Below, piece after piece: positions 1 through 7,970 of a stretch of DNA of 38,962 nucleotides (position 1 is the stretch's first letter; each line of letters begins with the position of its first letter). The DNA is from Ochromonas danica. Lineage: Eukaryota > Sar > Chrysophyceae > Chromulinales > Chromulinaceae. A program made the position numbers and the translations under genes. The stretch lies in NCBI GenBank assembly GCA_015146655.1, contig VKHL01000214.1:1-38962 (forward strand). The letters are read 5' to 3'. The notes below the pieces were generated by a model. The model saw nothing but the letters and a program-made list of their open reading frames with translations, was not told the origin of the DNA and did not search any database.

Positions 1-77
1 CTCGGGAACATTGCACAATTGGTAGTGCGTATATTTTGCATGTATAAGGTTGCCGGTTCGAGTCCGGCTGTTTCCAT
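1..77. repeat. Terminal redundancy, copy 1 (circle closure)
   Basis: This 77-base stretch is identical to 38886-38962. It covers all of tRNA-Ala and breaks off one base after it. An exact repeat at the two ends of a sequence is the usual mark of a circular molecule written past its start. The unique length is then 38,885 bp. A real terminal repeat on a linear molecule is possible but less likely. Confidence 0.9.
4..76 (+). tRNA. trnA: tRNA-Ala (UGC)
   Basis: Full cloverleaf: acceptor GGGAACA/TGTTTCC, anticodon stem TATAT/GTATA around loop TTTGCAT (anticodon TGC), and T-loop TTCGAGT. A second identical copy at 38889-38961 is the same gene seen again through the circle overlap. Confidence 0.9.
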
Positions 78-99
78 CTATTTATTTAAAAAAAAACTT

Positions 100-771
100 A
101 TGGACAAATTTACAAAATTTGTAAATCTTTTAATTTTATTTTCTTCACTTGTTTCTTGTTTTTGCTTTGTTAAGCTCCATGAATTAAGTGAGCGATTTTA
201 TTCTCTTGAAGAAAGACTTTTTGAATTACAGTCAGAAAATCATATTCTACTGCAAAAAGTTAACTTACTTACCTCAAAATCGATTGAGCCCGTTGTTCTC
301 CAAAAGATTGCTGAAAATGGCGCAAACATTGATCTTGATTTTTATGCTGGATTATTTTTACTTGGAGTTTTTGGTATCTGTGCTCTGTATATAGTATTTT
401 ATACTAATGACGGTTCTCCCTCAACATCTTTTGGCTCAGAAGTTCCTTGCATTAATAATCAAAATGCCTTGCCCAATATTGCGAATAATTTCATAGAAAC
501 CGTTGGCCAAGCTTCAAGTTCTTCTCCACCTGTGATAAGTTCTCCTACACCACCTGTGATGGAAAATTTTGCTGATTTTGCGTTACGCAATAGTGAAAAA
601 TTAGGCAAATTCGGAACTTGGTTACAAGCGCAGCCTTATCCCTTAGAATCTTCATTTTCTGTCATAGAAATAAGTACTAGGTCTTATATTTATGTTACTA
701 CTATTATCTCAGATCCTTCTTTTCATGAATCCTGTGTGTTGAAAATGAAGGCTTTAGGTCTGATAATTTAA
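100..771 (+). CDS. orf223, unknown membrane protein
   Basis: Unrecognised 223-residue protein. The frame is open from base 19, but that part lies inside tRNA-Ala, so the ATG at 100 (MDKFTKF...) is chosen. It has an N-terminal hydrophobic segment at about residues 8-25, then a heptad-like charged stretch (ELSERFYSLEERLFELQ). A second hydrophobic segment follows at about 85-105, then a Ser/Pro-rich linker (SSSSPPVISSPTPPV). The C-terminal domain is about 60 residues. The layout suggests an inner-membrane protein with two spans. It lies between trnA and a partial 5S copy and resembles the neighbouring orf208 in overall plan. A fast-evolving conventional subunit (atp4, sdh or tatC type) cannot be excluded, but no family motif is visible. 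Confidence 0.6.
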   Translation: MDKFTKFVNLLILFSSLVSCFCFVKLHELSERFYSLEERLFELQSENHILLQKVNLLTSKSIEPVVLQKIAENGANIDLDFYAGLFLLGVFGICALYIVFYTNDGSPSTSFGSEVPCINNQNALPNIANNFIETVGQASSSSPPVISSPTPPVMENFADFALRNSEKLGKFGTWLQAQPYPLESSFSVIEISTRSYIYVTTIISDPSFHESCVLKMKALGLII

Positions 772-819
772 TTTAAAATCCTTCTAACTTCTTACATTCA
801 AAAGAATTTTTCTACCCCT

Positions 820-952
820 ATGGTGTAAACCGGGCACGCACGTCTCACAAACTAGGTTCAACTCCTAGTTCTACTGTTATGGGTGCTTTATAGTATAACT
901 AAATTGTATACGTAAGTTTGTGTTAGACAACTATCAATTAAATTGTAATAGT
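820..952 (+). repeat. Partial 5S rRNA locus copy with tRNA-like leader (inverted-repeat partner of 22176-22310)
   Basis: About 133 bases that match the minus strand of 22176-22310. The first 53 bases (820-872) differ from the partner at only two positions. They contain a T-arm-like hairpin (CTAGG, loop TTCAACT, CCTAG) and a D-arm-like GTG/CAC hairpin, but do not close into a full cloverleaf. The rest matches the first two thirds of the putative 5S rRNA more loosely (TATGGGTG, TTAGACAA, TTGTAATAGTA). The 3' strand of the closing helix is absent, so this copy looks truncated as a 5S gene. Confidence 0.6.
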
Positions 953-968
953 ACTACACTTAGAACTT

Positions 969-1595
969 ATGATTTCAATTTCAAATAATCTAAAAAAAAA
1001 TAAATACCTTTTTATCTTTGTTTTTATTCTAATTAACTTTTTTTGCAAATATTGTTTAAAACTCTTTGAAAGACAAGTAATAACTTTTTTCTTTCAAAAA
1101 AATTGTTTATTTTTTGAACACTTTGATTTAAACAAAGTTGCTGCTGGTAGTTTTGATTTTTCAGTTTTGATTCCAGAAATTTTACCTGCTACTGTTACTT
1201 TAATTTCTATGTTTGGTTGGCTTTACTTTTATAAAACGCTTGCGGAGTATTTTATTACTTATCCTATGGATCTGCCTTTTTATACTCCTCAGCCAACTTC
1301 TTTTATGGAGGACCTAGCCGATGAAGAAAATTTAGAGAGTAGTAATCTTGACGATATTTTATATATTCGTACTGATCCGTGGGTTAGTGCTCCAGAAAAT
1401 AATTCTGATGTTGAGGATTCTATAAGTGAAGATCTTGCATCAGATTCTGGTCTTCTGACAGCAACCTATAGTATTTTAGAGTATGTATTACCACACTCCA
1501 TAGAAGACTTAATGTTTAAAAGTGTAATTTTATATGTTGTTGTTGAAGGGTTTGTGATCTATAGCAAAGTTGCTCTTTCATATCAGTATTGTTAG
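969..1595 (+). CDS. orf208, unknown membrane protein
   Basis: Unrecognised 208-residue protein between the partial 5S copy and the trnM-trnP-trnQ cluster. It has a hydrophobic N-terminal segment (about residues 12-30) and a second span (about 60-90, including the aromatic stretch FGWLYFYKTLAEYF). A strongly acidic hydrophilic stretch follows (about 110-160, rich in D, E and S), then a hydrophobic C-terminal segment (about 183-200). Codon and base use look like the neighbouring genes. The order of span, loop, span, hydrophilic tail parallels orf223, so the two could be diverged duplicates; similarity at residue level is not obvious. Function unknown. Confidence 0.6.
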   Translation: MISISNNLKKNKYLFIFVFILINFFCKYCLKLFERQVITFFFQKNCLFFEHFDLNKVAAGSFDFSVLIPEILPATVTLISMFGWLYFYKTLAEYFITYPMDLPFYTPQPTSFMEDLADEENLESSNLDDILYIRTDPWVSAPENNSDVEDSISEDLASDSGLLTATYSILEYVLPHSIEDLMFKSVILYVVVEGFVIYSKVALSYQYC

Positions 1596-1628
1596 TTGTA
1601 GTGTGCATTTGTTATTGTTTTTGTTTGG

Positions 1629-1701
1629 GGTGTTGTAGCTCAGTGGTTAGAGCGTCGGACTCATAATTCGAAAGTCGTAGGTTCAACTCCTATCGACATC
1701 T
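1629..1701 (+). tRNA. trnM: tRNA-Met (CAU), probably elongator
   Basis: Cloverleaf with acceptor GGTGTTG/CGACATC, D-arm GCTC...GAGC, anticodon loop CTCATAA and T-loop TTCAACT. It is one of three CAT tRNAs here. It lacks the initiator-like GGG-rich anticodon stem seen in the gene at 19946-20018. A lysidine-type tRNA-Ile remains possible. Confidence 0.8.
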
Positions 1702-1726
1702 TAAACAGACAATATTTTAACTATCG

Positions 1727-1799
1727 CGGAATATAACGCAGCTGGTAGCGTGCCTGCCTTGGGAGTAGGAAGTCGTACGTTCGAATCGTACTATTCCGA
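1727..1799 (+). tRNA. trnP: tRNA-Pro (UGG)
   Basis: Acceptor CGGAATA/TATTCCG, anticodon stem CCTGC/GTAGG with loop CTTGGGA (TGG), T-arm GTACG/CGTAC with TTCGAAT. Confidence 0.9.
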
Positions 1800-1803
1800 A
1801 TCT

Positions 1804-1875
1804 AGGGTTATCGCCAAATGGTAAGGCAATCGTCTTTGACACGATCATTTGAAGGTTCGAATCCTTCTAACCCTG
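1804..1875 (+). tRNA. trnQ: tRNA-Gln (UUG)
   Basis: Acceptor AGGGTTA/TAACCCT, anticodon stem ATCGT/ACGAT with loop CTTTGAC (TTG), T-arm GAAGG/CCTTC. It starts four bases after tRNA-Pro. Confidence 0.9.
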
Positions 1876-1894
1876 TTTTTCTTTCCAAAACTTT

Positions 1895-2317
1895 ATGATG
1901 AAAATTCCAAAAACTTCTAAATATAAAAAATCGCACAAGGGAAGTTTAAAAAACATTGTTTCAAAAAATTTTACATTGCAAACTGCGCTTCAATCAGGAT
2001 CTATCGCTTTAAAATTTAGTGAAAGTGGTAGAATTACTCCAAATCATATTGAAGCAAGTCGCCAAGCTCTTAACAAGCATTTTAAAAAGTCGGCGCAAAT
2101 TCGTTTTACTGTTTTTCCTCACACCCCAATAACTAAAAAACCTTTAGAGATTCGTATGGGTAAAGGGAAAGGTGCTGTAGACACTTGGGTTGCAAATGTT
2201 TGTAGCGGGGATACCTTTGTAGAGATCGAAGGAACAAATAATATTTTAATTACTAAAAAATTAAATGCTTTACGTAAAAAGCTTCCATTGCGAACTAAAC
2301 TAGTTTATGAACTGTAA
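1895..2317 (+). CDS. rpl16: Ribosomal protein L16
   Basis: uL16 of the mitochondrial large subunit, which lines the tRNA passage near the peptidyl-transferase centre. The 140 residues are close to the bacterial length. The family signature [14 protein letters not shown] is at about residues 88-101, and [15 protein letters not shown] lies earlier (about 44-58). The ATG at 1898 would work equally well as start. The gene overlaps the next reading frame (orf412) by 11 bases. In many protist mitochondria rps3 precedes rpl16; here rps3 is in the minus-strand block instead, so the ancestral S10 cluster has been broken. Confidence 0.95.
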   Translation: MMKIPKTSKYKKSHKGSLKNIVSKNFTLQTALQSGSIALKFSESGRITPNHIEASRQALNKHFKKSAQIRFTVFPHTPITKKPLEIRMGKGKGAVDTWVANVCSGDTFVEIEGTNNILITKKLNALRKKLPLRTKLVYEL

Positions 2318-3545
2318 CAATACCTTTAATAAAATTTTTAATGAAAAAAATGCCTTAAAAGCATTTAAAAGAAATGTTTTAAACAAAAAAACAATTGTTG
2401 ATTTAAATGATAGATTTGCTTTAGGTTTAAGTCTTTCAAAAAGTCGTACTTTTCCTAGAGTACAACTAAAAAATCACCGAACTTCTAAATCTAAAAGTGC
2501 GTTGGCTCTTTATTGGAATTTAGCAATTAATTCAGAGTCTAGTAAAAATATTCCATCTTATTCTGAAACTCCACTAACAAAATACGCGCCTTCTAACGGG
2601 TTTTTATACCGAAGAACTTATTATCGTGGAAAAAAATCTTTAGTAACATTTCGTAATAATATAAAAAGTAGATTACATCTTTATCATCCTCGTGCTCGTT
2701 TTGCAAAATTTAGAGATCTTTATATTAAAAAATCTTCTTTAGCATCAAAAGCTTTTTTCTTTAAACTTCACGCTAAAAGACGTTATTTATTTATTAGACC
2801 TAAACTTTCAGCTACAAAATGTAGTATTTATACAAAGTACAATCGTAAAGAAAGACGTATAAATATAAATTATTCTTCTAAATCTGGAGTGTTATCTAAA
2901 AGACAAACTTTTTTTGCGCTTTTTAATAAATATTATGGTAAAAAACATAAGCTATTCTTAAAAAGCACTGATAAAAACTTTAATAATATTATTAGAAAAA
3001 GAAGAGTTAAAAAAAAGATAAGTTTAATGCGTATGAAATTACGTGGAGGTAAAAAAATATCTAAAACTCTTATTATTGAAAAATTAAAAGCATTTTTTAT
3101 TAAAAAACAACTTTCATCTGTAGTTCCAAACTCAGAAAGGCTGTCTTTAAAAAAAATTAAATCTTTTCAACCTAAAGAATTAGTAAAAAACTATAAAAAT
3201 TTAAATGAAACTAATAAAGAAATTATCAAACAAACAATTAAGGGGGCAAATCTTGAGCTTCTTAAATCAGCACTCCTTACAAAAACATCAAAATTCACTT
3301 CTAAGCGTTCGTTCAAGTATAAGGCAAAAAAATCAAAATCCCCAAGGGTTATTGAATATAACAAGAGAAAATTTAAAGTTTGTGATCCAAGAAAGTCATT
3401 CTTGGTCACCAAACTTACCCTCGATCTTGGACAAAAGAAGCGAAACTTTAGCAAAAAAAAGTCAACAAAGCCTAAATTTAATAAAAAAGGAGCCGCTAAA
3501 TTTAAATCTAAAGTATCCGTTAAAGCTAGTTCTTCAAAAGAATAG
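2307..3545 (+). CDS. orf412, very basic unknown protein (ribosomal-protein-like)
   Basis: Unrecognised 412-residue protein, extremely rich in Lys and Arg with almost no acidic stretches and no membrane span. Composition and position just after rpl16 (11-base overlap) and upstream of rps13-rps11 suggest an RNA-binding or ribosomal role. No ribosomal-protein signature could be recognised. The last 113 codons are overlapped in the +1 frame by orf160. The C-terminus (about 370-412) is low-complexity (KKKSTKPKFNKKGAAKFKSK). It could be a highly diverged or fused ribosomal protein from the L16-S13 interval, or a lineage-specific gene. That it is a real gene is fairly well supported by length and context; its function is not. 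Confidence 0.65.
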   Translation: MNCNNTFNKIFNEKNALKAFKRNVLNKKTIVDLNDRFALGLSLSKSRTFPRVQLKNHRTSKSKSALALYWNLAINSESSKNIPSYSETPLTKYAPSNGFLYRRTYYRGKKSLVTFRNNIKSRLHLYHPRARFAKFRDLYIKKSSLASKAFFFKLHAKRRYLFIRPKLSATKCSIYTKYNRKERRININYSSKSGVLSKRQTFFALFNKYYGKKHKLFLKSTDKNFNNIIRKRRVKKKISLMRMKLRGGKKISKTLIIEKLKAFFIKKQLSSVVPNSERLSLKKIKSFQPKELVKNYKNLNETNKEIIKQTIKGANLELLKSALLTKTSKFTSKRSFKYKAKKSKSPRVIEYNKRKFKVCDPRKSFLVTKLTLDLGQKKRNFSKKKSTKPKFNKKGAAKFKSKVSVKASSSKE

Positions 3546-3687
3546 TGAAAATGGACTTCAATTTGATTTAAATTCTTCTTTTTCTTTACATAATTCTTAT
3601 TTTGTTAAAAAGCATTATTTTAAAACTTATCCAGTAAACTTTAAAACTTTAGCTTTAAAATTTGCTTTAACTTTTAAGGATGAGTAA
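3205..3687 (+). CDS. orf160, overlaps orf412 in the +1 frame
   Basis: A 160-codon open frame whose first 341 bases lie inside the 3' end of orf412, then run 142 bases beyond it to a TAA at 3687. The product is basic, rich in Leu, Lys, Asn and Ser. The stretch QLRGQILSFLNQ...LLSVRSSIRQKN is faintly like the helical hairpin of L29, which follows L16 in bacteria. That resemblance is weak and may be chance. It is either an overprinted gene, or the continuation of orf412 through a frameshift, or a fortuitous open frame. The overlap looks richer in G and C than the flanks, as expected if two frames are kept free of stops. Confidence 0.35.
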   Translation: MKLIKKLSNKQLRGQILSFLNQHSLQKHQNSLLSVRSSIRQKNQNPQGLLNITRENLKFVIQESHSWSPNLPSILDKRSETLAKKSQQSLNLIKKEPLNLNLKYPLKLVLQKNSENGLQFDLNSSFSLHNSYFVKKHYFKTYPVNFKTLALKFALTFKDE

Positions 3688-3703
3688 AATATTTTATAAA
3701 TTT

Positions 3704-3776
3704 GGTTCAATAGTATAATTGGTTAGTGCTTTAGATTGCAAATCTGACTGTAAGGGTTCGAGTCCCTTTTGAACCT
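3704..3776 (+). tRNA. trnC: tRNA-Cys (GCA)
   Basis: Acceptor GGTTCAA/TTGAACC with T73, anticodon loop TTGCAAA (GCA), T-loop TTCGAGT. Confidence 0.9.
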
Positions 3777-3850
3777 ATTAAGTTATTTTTGTTAAGTTGC
3801 TTAATTTACTTTTCATCTTTAATCTTAATTTAAAAACTTAACTTCAAAAA

Positions 3851-4222
3851 ATGAGTACACCTGAACAAAAAATTGAATTCTTAAAATTAAAACAATTTCG
3901 ATCACCTAGTGTTGCTAAAGAATGTCATGAGCAGGGTTTAAATGTAAGAGTTCCATTTTCTTATATTCCTTTACCGGCTTTAGATGTTCTTTCTTTAAAA
4001 TATGAAACATTATTTGATAAATCAATTGCTAGTCAATACGTAAGTAAAAGAATTGAATATCTGAAATTGATCAAAACTTATAGAGGTATTCGTCATAGAA
4101 AAGGATTACCTGTTCGAGGGCAACGAACACATACTAATGCTAAAACAGTGAAAAAGCAAAAATATCGCTATGCTGGAGCTTTTAAAGGAGTTAGTAAAAA
4201 TCCTCAAAGTAATACCTTTTAA
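3851..4222 (+). CDS. rps13: Ribosomal protein S13
   Basis: uS13 of the small-subunit head. The C-terminal half carries the diagnostic [20 protein letters not shown] and TNAKT (about residues 75-98). The N-terminal half (helix-two-turn-helix region) is divergent. The 123 residues match the bacterial length. It precedes rps11 by 29 bases, keeping the S13-S11 order of the bacterial alpha operon. Confidence 0.93.
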   Translation: MSTPEQKIEFLKLKQFRSPSVAKECHEQGLNVRVPFSYIPLPALDVLSLKYETLFDKSIASQYVSKRIEYLKLIKTYRGIRHRKGLPVRGQRTHTNAKTVKKQKYRYAGAFKGVSKNPQSNTF

Positions 4223-4251
4223 CTCCGTAATGGAACTAAATTTTACAAAAT

Positions 4252-5016
4252 ATGAATCATACAAATTGGAACAATAAAACAAAAGAAGTAAAATCGAAAA
4301 TAAAAAATTTCAAAAATTTGGACCGACCTGATTTTCTTAACTTTTACGATCAAAATTTTGTTAAAAAAGGAAAGATAAAATCTACAACTTCTATAAAGAA
4401 GCAAACTTCGCCGAAATTAGCAAAAGAATCTTACTCTAAACAATGGATTGGCTTGTCAACTGGCAATTCACGCAATCATGGTTACAAAGTAAATAAGAAA
4501 CGCAAGAAAACTCTATTAAGATACCTTAAAAGTAACTTAATTGGAAGACCTTTTCATAGATTTAAATTTTTATTAGCAAAAAACTATCTTCATTTTAACT
4601 TAAATATTCGTCCAAACAATATCTTTGCAAATATTAAAGATGTAAGAGTTAATAGACATCCTATTACAGGAAAGTATAGTACTGTTTCGAAATTTCTAAG
4701 AAATAAAAAACCTATAGATTTTAAGATTGTCTACAGCCGTAAAGGAATGAAAAGTACTACCTTAACATTCCTTCGAAAGTTTTTTTCTACATTAAGGTAT
4801 CTTAAAACTAAACCATACTCGTTTATTGCTTTAGATATAAGTACACCTAAAAATATTCGCAAAAAAACTGTTAATTTTATTTCTACATTTTTCTTAACTA
4901 AAAAGTTTAAATCTAAAAAGATCTTGTTTAATATTAAGCACCATAAAGTATTTAATGGATGTCGAGCTAGAAAACAAGTTCGTGTAAAACGCTCTTTCAA
5001 TAGATTATACAAATAA
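4252..5016 (+). CDS. rps11: Ribosomal protein S11 (extended, divergent)
   Basis: uS11 of the small-subunit platform. The protein is 254 residues, about twice the bacterial 130. A basic N-terminal extension of about 110 residues precedes the recognisable core. The core begins near YLHFNLNIRPNNIFANIKDV (the beta-strand matching the usual H-x-ATFNNT region). It ends with VFNGCRARKQVRVKR, matching the family's HNGCRPPKKRRV. An insertion around residues 125-150 (VNRHPITGKYSTVSKFLRNK) is also present. Position after rps13 supports the assignment. Confidence 0.82.
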   Translation: MNHTNWNNKTKEVKSKIKNFKNLDRPDFLNFYDQNFVKKGKIKSTTSIKKQTSPKLAKESYSKQWIGLSTGNSRNHGYKVNKKRKKTLLRYLKSNLIGRPFHRFKFLLAKNYLHFNLNIRPNNIFANIKDVRVNRHPITGKYSTVSKFLRNKKPIDFKIVYSRKGMKSTTLTFLRKFFSTLRYLKTKPYSFIALDISTPKNIRKKTVNFISTFFLTKKFKSKKILFNIKHHKVFNGCRARKQVRVKRSFNRLYK

Positions 5017-5053
5017 ATATTATTCGTATAAATATATTGTTATTTGTTTTTTA

Positions 5054-5137
5054 GGAGAAATGACTGAGTGGTCCAAAGTAATAGACTGTAAATCTATCGA
5101 GTAAATCTCATCGTAGGTTCGAATCCTGCTTTCTTCA
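5054..5137 (+). tRNA. trnY: tRNA-Tyr (GUA)
   Basis: Class II tRNA with acceptor GGAGAAA/TTTCTTC, anticodon loop CTGTAAA (GTA), a variable arm of about 15 bases and T-loop TTCGAAT. Confidence 0.9.
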
Positions 5138-5162
5138 ATAATTTCGAAATCATTAAAAATAA

Positions 5163-6140
5163 ATGTTTTATTTAGAAACTCTTATAAAAATTTTAATAAT
5201 AGTAGTTCCTCTTTTAATTTCTGTTGCTTATTTTACTCTTGCTGAGCGTAAAATTTTAGGAGCAATCCAAAGAAGAAGAGGACCTAACGTTGTTGGTGTA
5301 TACGGACTATTACAGCCATTATCTGATGGATTTAAATTGTTAGTAAAAGAAACTGTAATACCTAGCAGTGCAAACCAACTAATCTTTATTGTATCACCTA
5401 TGTTAACTTTTATTGTAAGTTTAATAGGTTGGTCTCTAATCCCTTTCGGTAAATATGCTTTATTATCAGAGCTTAATATCGGAATTCTTTATATCTTAGG
5501 TATCTCGTCACTTGGTGTTTATGGAATCATTATGTCTGGATGGTCGAGTAATTCAAAGTATGCCTTTCTAGGTGCTCTTCGATCAACTGCACAAATGGTT
5601 TCTTATGAGGTTTCAATTGGTTTTATCATAATAACTATTGTTATTTGCTGCGGATCGTTTGATATGAACCAAATTATTCTATTTCAAGAAAACTATTGGT
5701 TTGTATTTACTTTTTTCCCTTTATTTTTAATGTTTTTTACCTGTGGTTTAGCAGAAACAAATCGTCATCCTTTCGACTTACCTGAAGCCGAAGCTGAATT
5801 AGTTTCTGGTTATAATGTTGAGTATTCTGCTATGGGATTCGCGTTATTCTCTTTAGGAGAGTACGCAAACATGTTAATGATGAGTTCACTTAATGTGATC
5901 TTATTCTTTGGTGGATGGTTACCGCCAATGTTTGCGCCGAGTTTCATACCAGATTCTTTATGGTTTGGTATTAAAATTTGTTTTTTTGTTATTTTATTTG
6001 TTGTAATGAGAGCTGCTTTACCTCGTTTAAGATACGATCAGTTAATGAATTTAGGGTGGAAAACATTCTTACCTATTTCATTAGCATATCTTCTATTAAC
6101 ATTTAGTATTCTAGCATCGTTCTCAATTTTACCTTATTAA
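5163..6140 (+). CDS. nad1: NADH dehydrogenase subunit 1
   Basis: Complex I membrane subunit (NuoH family) that helps form the quinone-binding site at the junction with the peripheral arm. The 325 residues are the normal length. [16 protein letters not shown] is at 27-42, and the conserved loop [25 protein letters not shown] starts at about 198. About eight hydrophobic segments are present. The start at 5163 follows tRNA-Tyr by 25 bases. rps10 follows after 17 bases. Confidence 0.98.
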   Translation: MFYLETLIKILIIVVPLLISVAYFTLAERKILGAIQRRRGPNVVGVYGLLQPLSDGFKLLVKETVIPSSANQLIFIVSPMLTFIVSLIGWSLIPFGKYALLSELNIGILYILGISSLGVYGIIMSGWSSNSKYAFLGALRSTAQMVSYEVSIGFIIITIVICCGSFDMNQIILFQENYWFVFTFFPLFLMFFTCGLAETNRHPFDLPEAEAELVSGYNVEYSAMGFALFSLGEYANMLMMSSLNVILFFGGWLPPMFAPSFIPDSLWFGIKICFFVILFVVMRAALPRLRYDQLMNLGWKTFLPISLAYLLLTFSILASFSILPY

Positions 6141-6157
6141 ATTACTAATCAAATAAC

Positions 6158-6589
6158 ATGACAACAACAAATACAATGTTCTCTTACGCAGGTTTAATAA
6201 CATTAAAGTCTGCCGATAAAAAAATATTAATAGAACTTGAAACTGAACTTTTAAAATCATTTAAAATTAGTTCAAAATCAAGAAGTGTCTTAAAAAACTG
6301 GAGCGTTTTAAGTAGAACTAAAAACTCTTATATCGGTTTATTTAGGTCACCTTTTGTTTATAAAAAAGCAAAAGAAAGTTTTCTTTTCAAAAGTTTTTCT
6401 AAAAAAATTAAATTTAACAATATTAATTTCTTTGTTCTTAAACAAATATTAATGAAATTAAAAAATTTTAAAGGAAAAGTTAATAGTTCTATTACTTTCA
6501 AAACTGTAAAACAATTAAGTTCAACTAAAAGTCAAATTAATTCTTTAAATTTTGCAGATAAACATTTTAAATCATTAATTTCACTTTAG
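6158..6589 (+). CDS. rps10: Ribosomal protein S10
   Basis: uS10 of the small-subunit head. The 143 residues contain RSPFVYKKAKESFLFKSFSK (about 63-82), matching the family's R-SPHV-K-AREQFE region. The rest is divergent, Lys/Ser-rich and lengthened at the C-terminus. The start is 17 bases after nad1. Less certain than the other ribosomal proteins, because only one block is clearly conserved. Confidence 0.82.
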   Translation: MTTTNTMFSYAGLITLKSADKKILIELETELLKSFKISSKSRSVLKNWSVLSRTKNSYIGLFRSPFVYKKAKESFLFKSFSKKIKFNNINFFVLKQILMKLKNFKGKVNSSITFKTVKQLSSTKSQINSLNFADKHFKSLISL

Positions 6590-6618
6590 TAAGTGACTTT
6601 TTGTTAATTTTACATTTT

Positions 6619-6937
<319 letters not shown>

Positions 6938-7010
6938 GTCTTTCTCAATTCATTAACCGATTTGAGTTAAATTTACAAACAAAATAAATGAAATAATTTT
7001 ATTCTTAATG

Positions 7011-7083
7011 GGGCTTTTAGTTTAATCGGTTGAACACGATGCTCATAACCTCGGAGGTGCACGTTCGAATCGTGCAGAGCCCA
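7011..7083 (+). tRNA. tRNA with CAU anticodon (Ile-lysidine or Met)
   Basis: Cloverleaf with acceptor GGGCTTT/AGAGCCC, D-arm GTTTAATCGGTTGAAC, anticodon loop CTCATAA and T-arm GCACG/CGTGC. As the third CAT tRNA, and the least like Met tRNAs, it is the best candidate for tRNA-Ile(CAU) reading ATA after lysidine modification. Sequence alone does not settle identity. Confidence 0.75.
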
Positions 7084-7139
7084 TTTAATTTAACTGTAAA
7101 CTTTTATAGTTAATTTTCAATCTTTAAATTGTTAAATTT

Positions 7140-7769
7140 ATGAACGAAATTTTATACTCTGTATCAAATCCTAGTATTTTACAAATAATACTTAGCATCA
7201 GTTTATTAAGTAGCGCAATAATGGTTAATCTTGCAGCTAATCCTGTTGAGTCTGTTTTATTTTTAGTATTAACATTTATTACAAGTGGTATCTTACTAAT
7301 GACTTTTTTATCAGAATTCTTTGGAATTACTGTAATTATTATTTATGTTGGAGCTATCGCGGTTTTATTCCTATTCGTAATTATGATGCTAAATGTAAAA
7401 AGCTATCCAGAAACTGGTACAAAAACAGATTCTTTTTTATATCCTAAAAGATTATACAAGTTCTGTTTAGTAAGTTCTATTCTATACTTTGTTTTTGTAA
7501 TCATTAATTATAAAACAAATGATGTTTTTTCTTATACCACTTTAACCAATAATTTATATTTAGTTGATCAATTAGATAATATTCAAGTATTAGGTCAAGT
7601 TTTATATAATTATTATTTAGAATGCTTTTTAATTGCCGGTTTACTTTTACTTGTTGCCTTATTAGGTTCTGTAGTGTTAACTTTAACTTTTAGTAATACT
7701 AAAAAAGGTCAGCAACTACCAAATCGTCAATTATCTCGTTCTGACAAATTCCTATCTTTTTTTAATTAA
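7140..7769 (+). CDS. nad6: NADH dehydrogenase subunit 6
   Basis: Complex I membrane subunit (NuoJ). The 209 residues contain five hydrophobic segments. The conserved third-helix region is GITVIIIYVGAIAVLFLFVIMML (about 67-88), which holds the pi-bulge involved in coupling. ANPVESVLFLVL precedes it. It lies between the CAU tRNA and tRNA-Val. Confidence 0.96.
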   Translation: MNEILYSVSNPSILQIILSISLLSSAIMVNLAANPVESVLFLVLTFITSGILLMTFLSEFFGITVIIIYVGAIAVLFLFVIMMLNVKSYPETGTKTDSFLYPKRLYKFCLVSSILYFVFVIINYKTNDVFSYTTLTNNLYLVDQLDNIQVLGQVLYNYYLECFLIAGLLLLVALLGSVVLTLTFSNTKKGQQLPNRQLSRSDKFLSFFN

Positions 7770-7790
7770 AAGATTTCCTTTATATTTTAA

Positions 7791-7862
7791 AGATGACTAG
7801 CTCAATGGTAGAGCGTTTCGCTTACAACGAAAATGTTAGTGGTTCGAGTCCGCTGTCGTCTA
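7791..7862 (+). tRNA. trnV: tRNA-Val (UAC)
   Basis: Acceptor AGATGAC/GTCGTCT, anticodon stem TTTCG/CGAAA with loop CTTACAA (TAC), T-loop TTCGAGT. Confidence 0.92.
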
Positions 7863-7870
7863 TTTTTTAA

Positions 7871-7943
7871 GGAGAAGTAGCTTAATGGTTAGAGTATTAG
7901 CCTGTCACGCTAAATGTTGCGGGTTCGAATCCCGTCTTTTCCG
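7871..7943 (+). tRNA. trnD: tRNA-Asp (GUC)
   Basis: Acceptor GGAGAAG/CTTTTCC with G73, anticodon stem TTAGC/GCTAA with loop CTGTCAC (GTC), T-loop TTCGAAT. Confidence 0.92.
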
Positions 7944-7970
7944 TAAACTCAATTTTTTATAATCAAAATA

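Noticed and set aside
820-872. Functional tRNA-Val(CAC) before the 5S copies
   Set aside because: The anticodon stem and acceptor stem cannot be paired, and a complete tRNA-Val(UAC) exists at 7791-7862.
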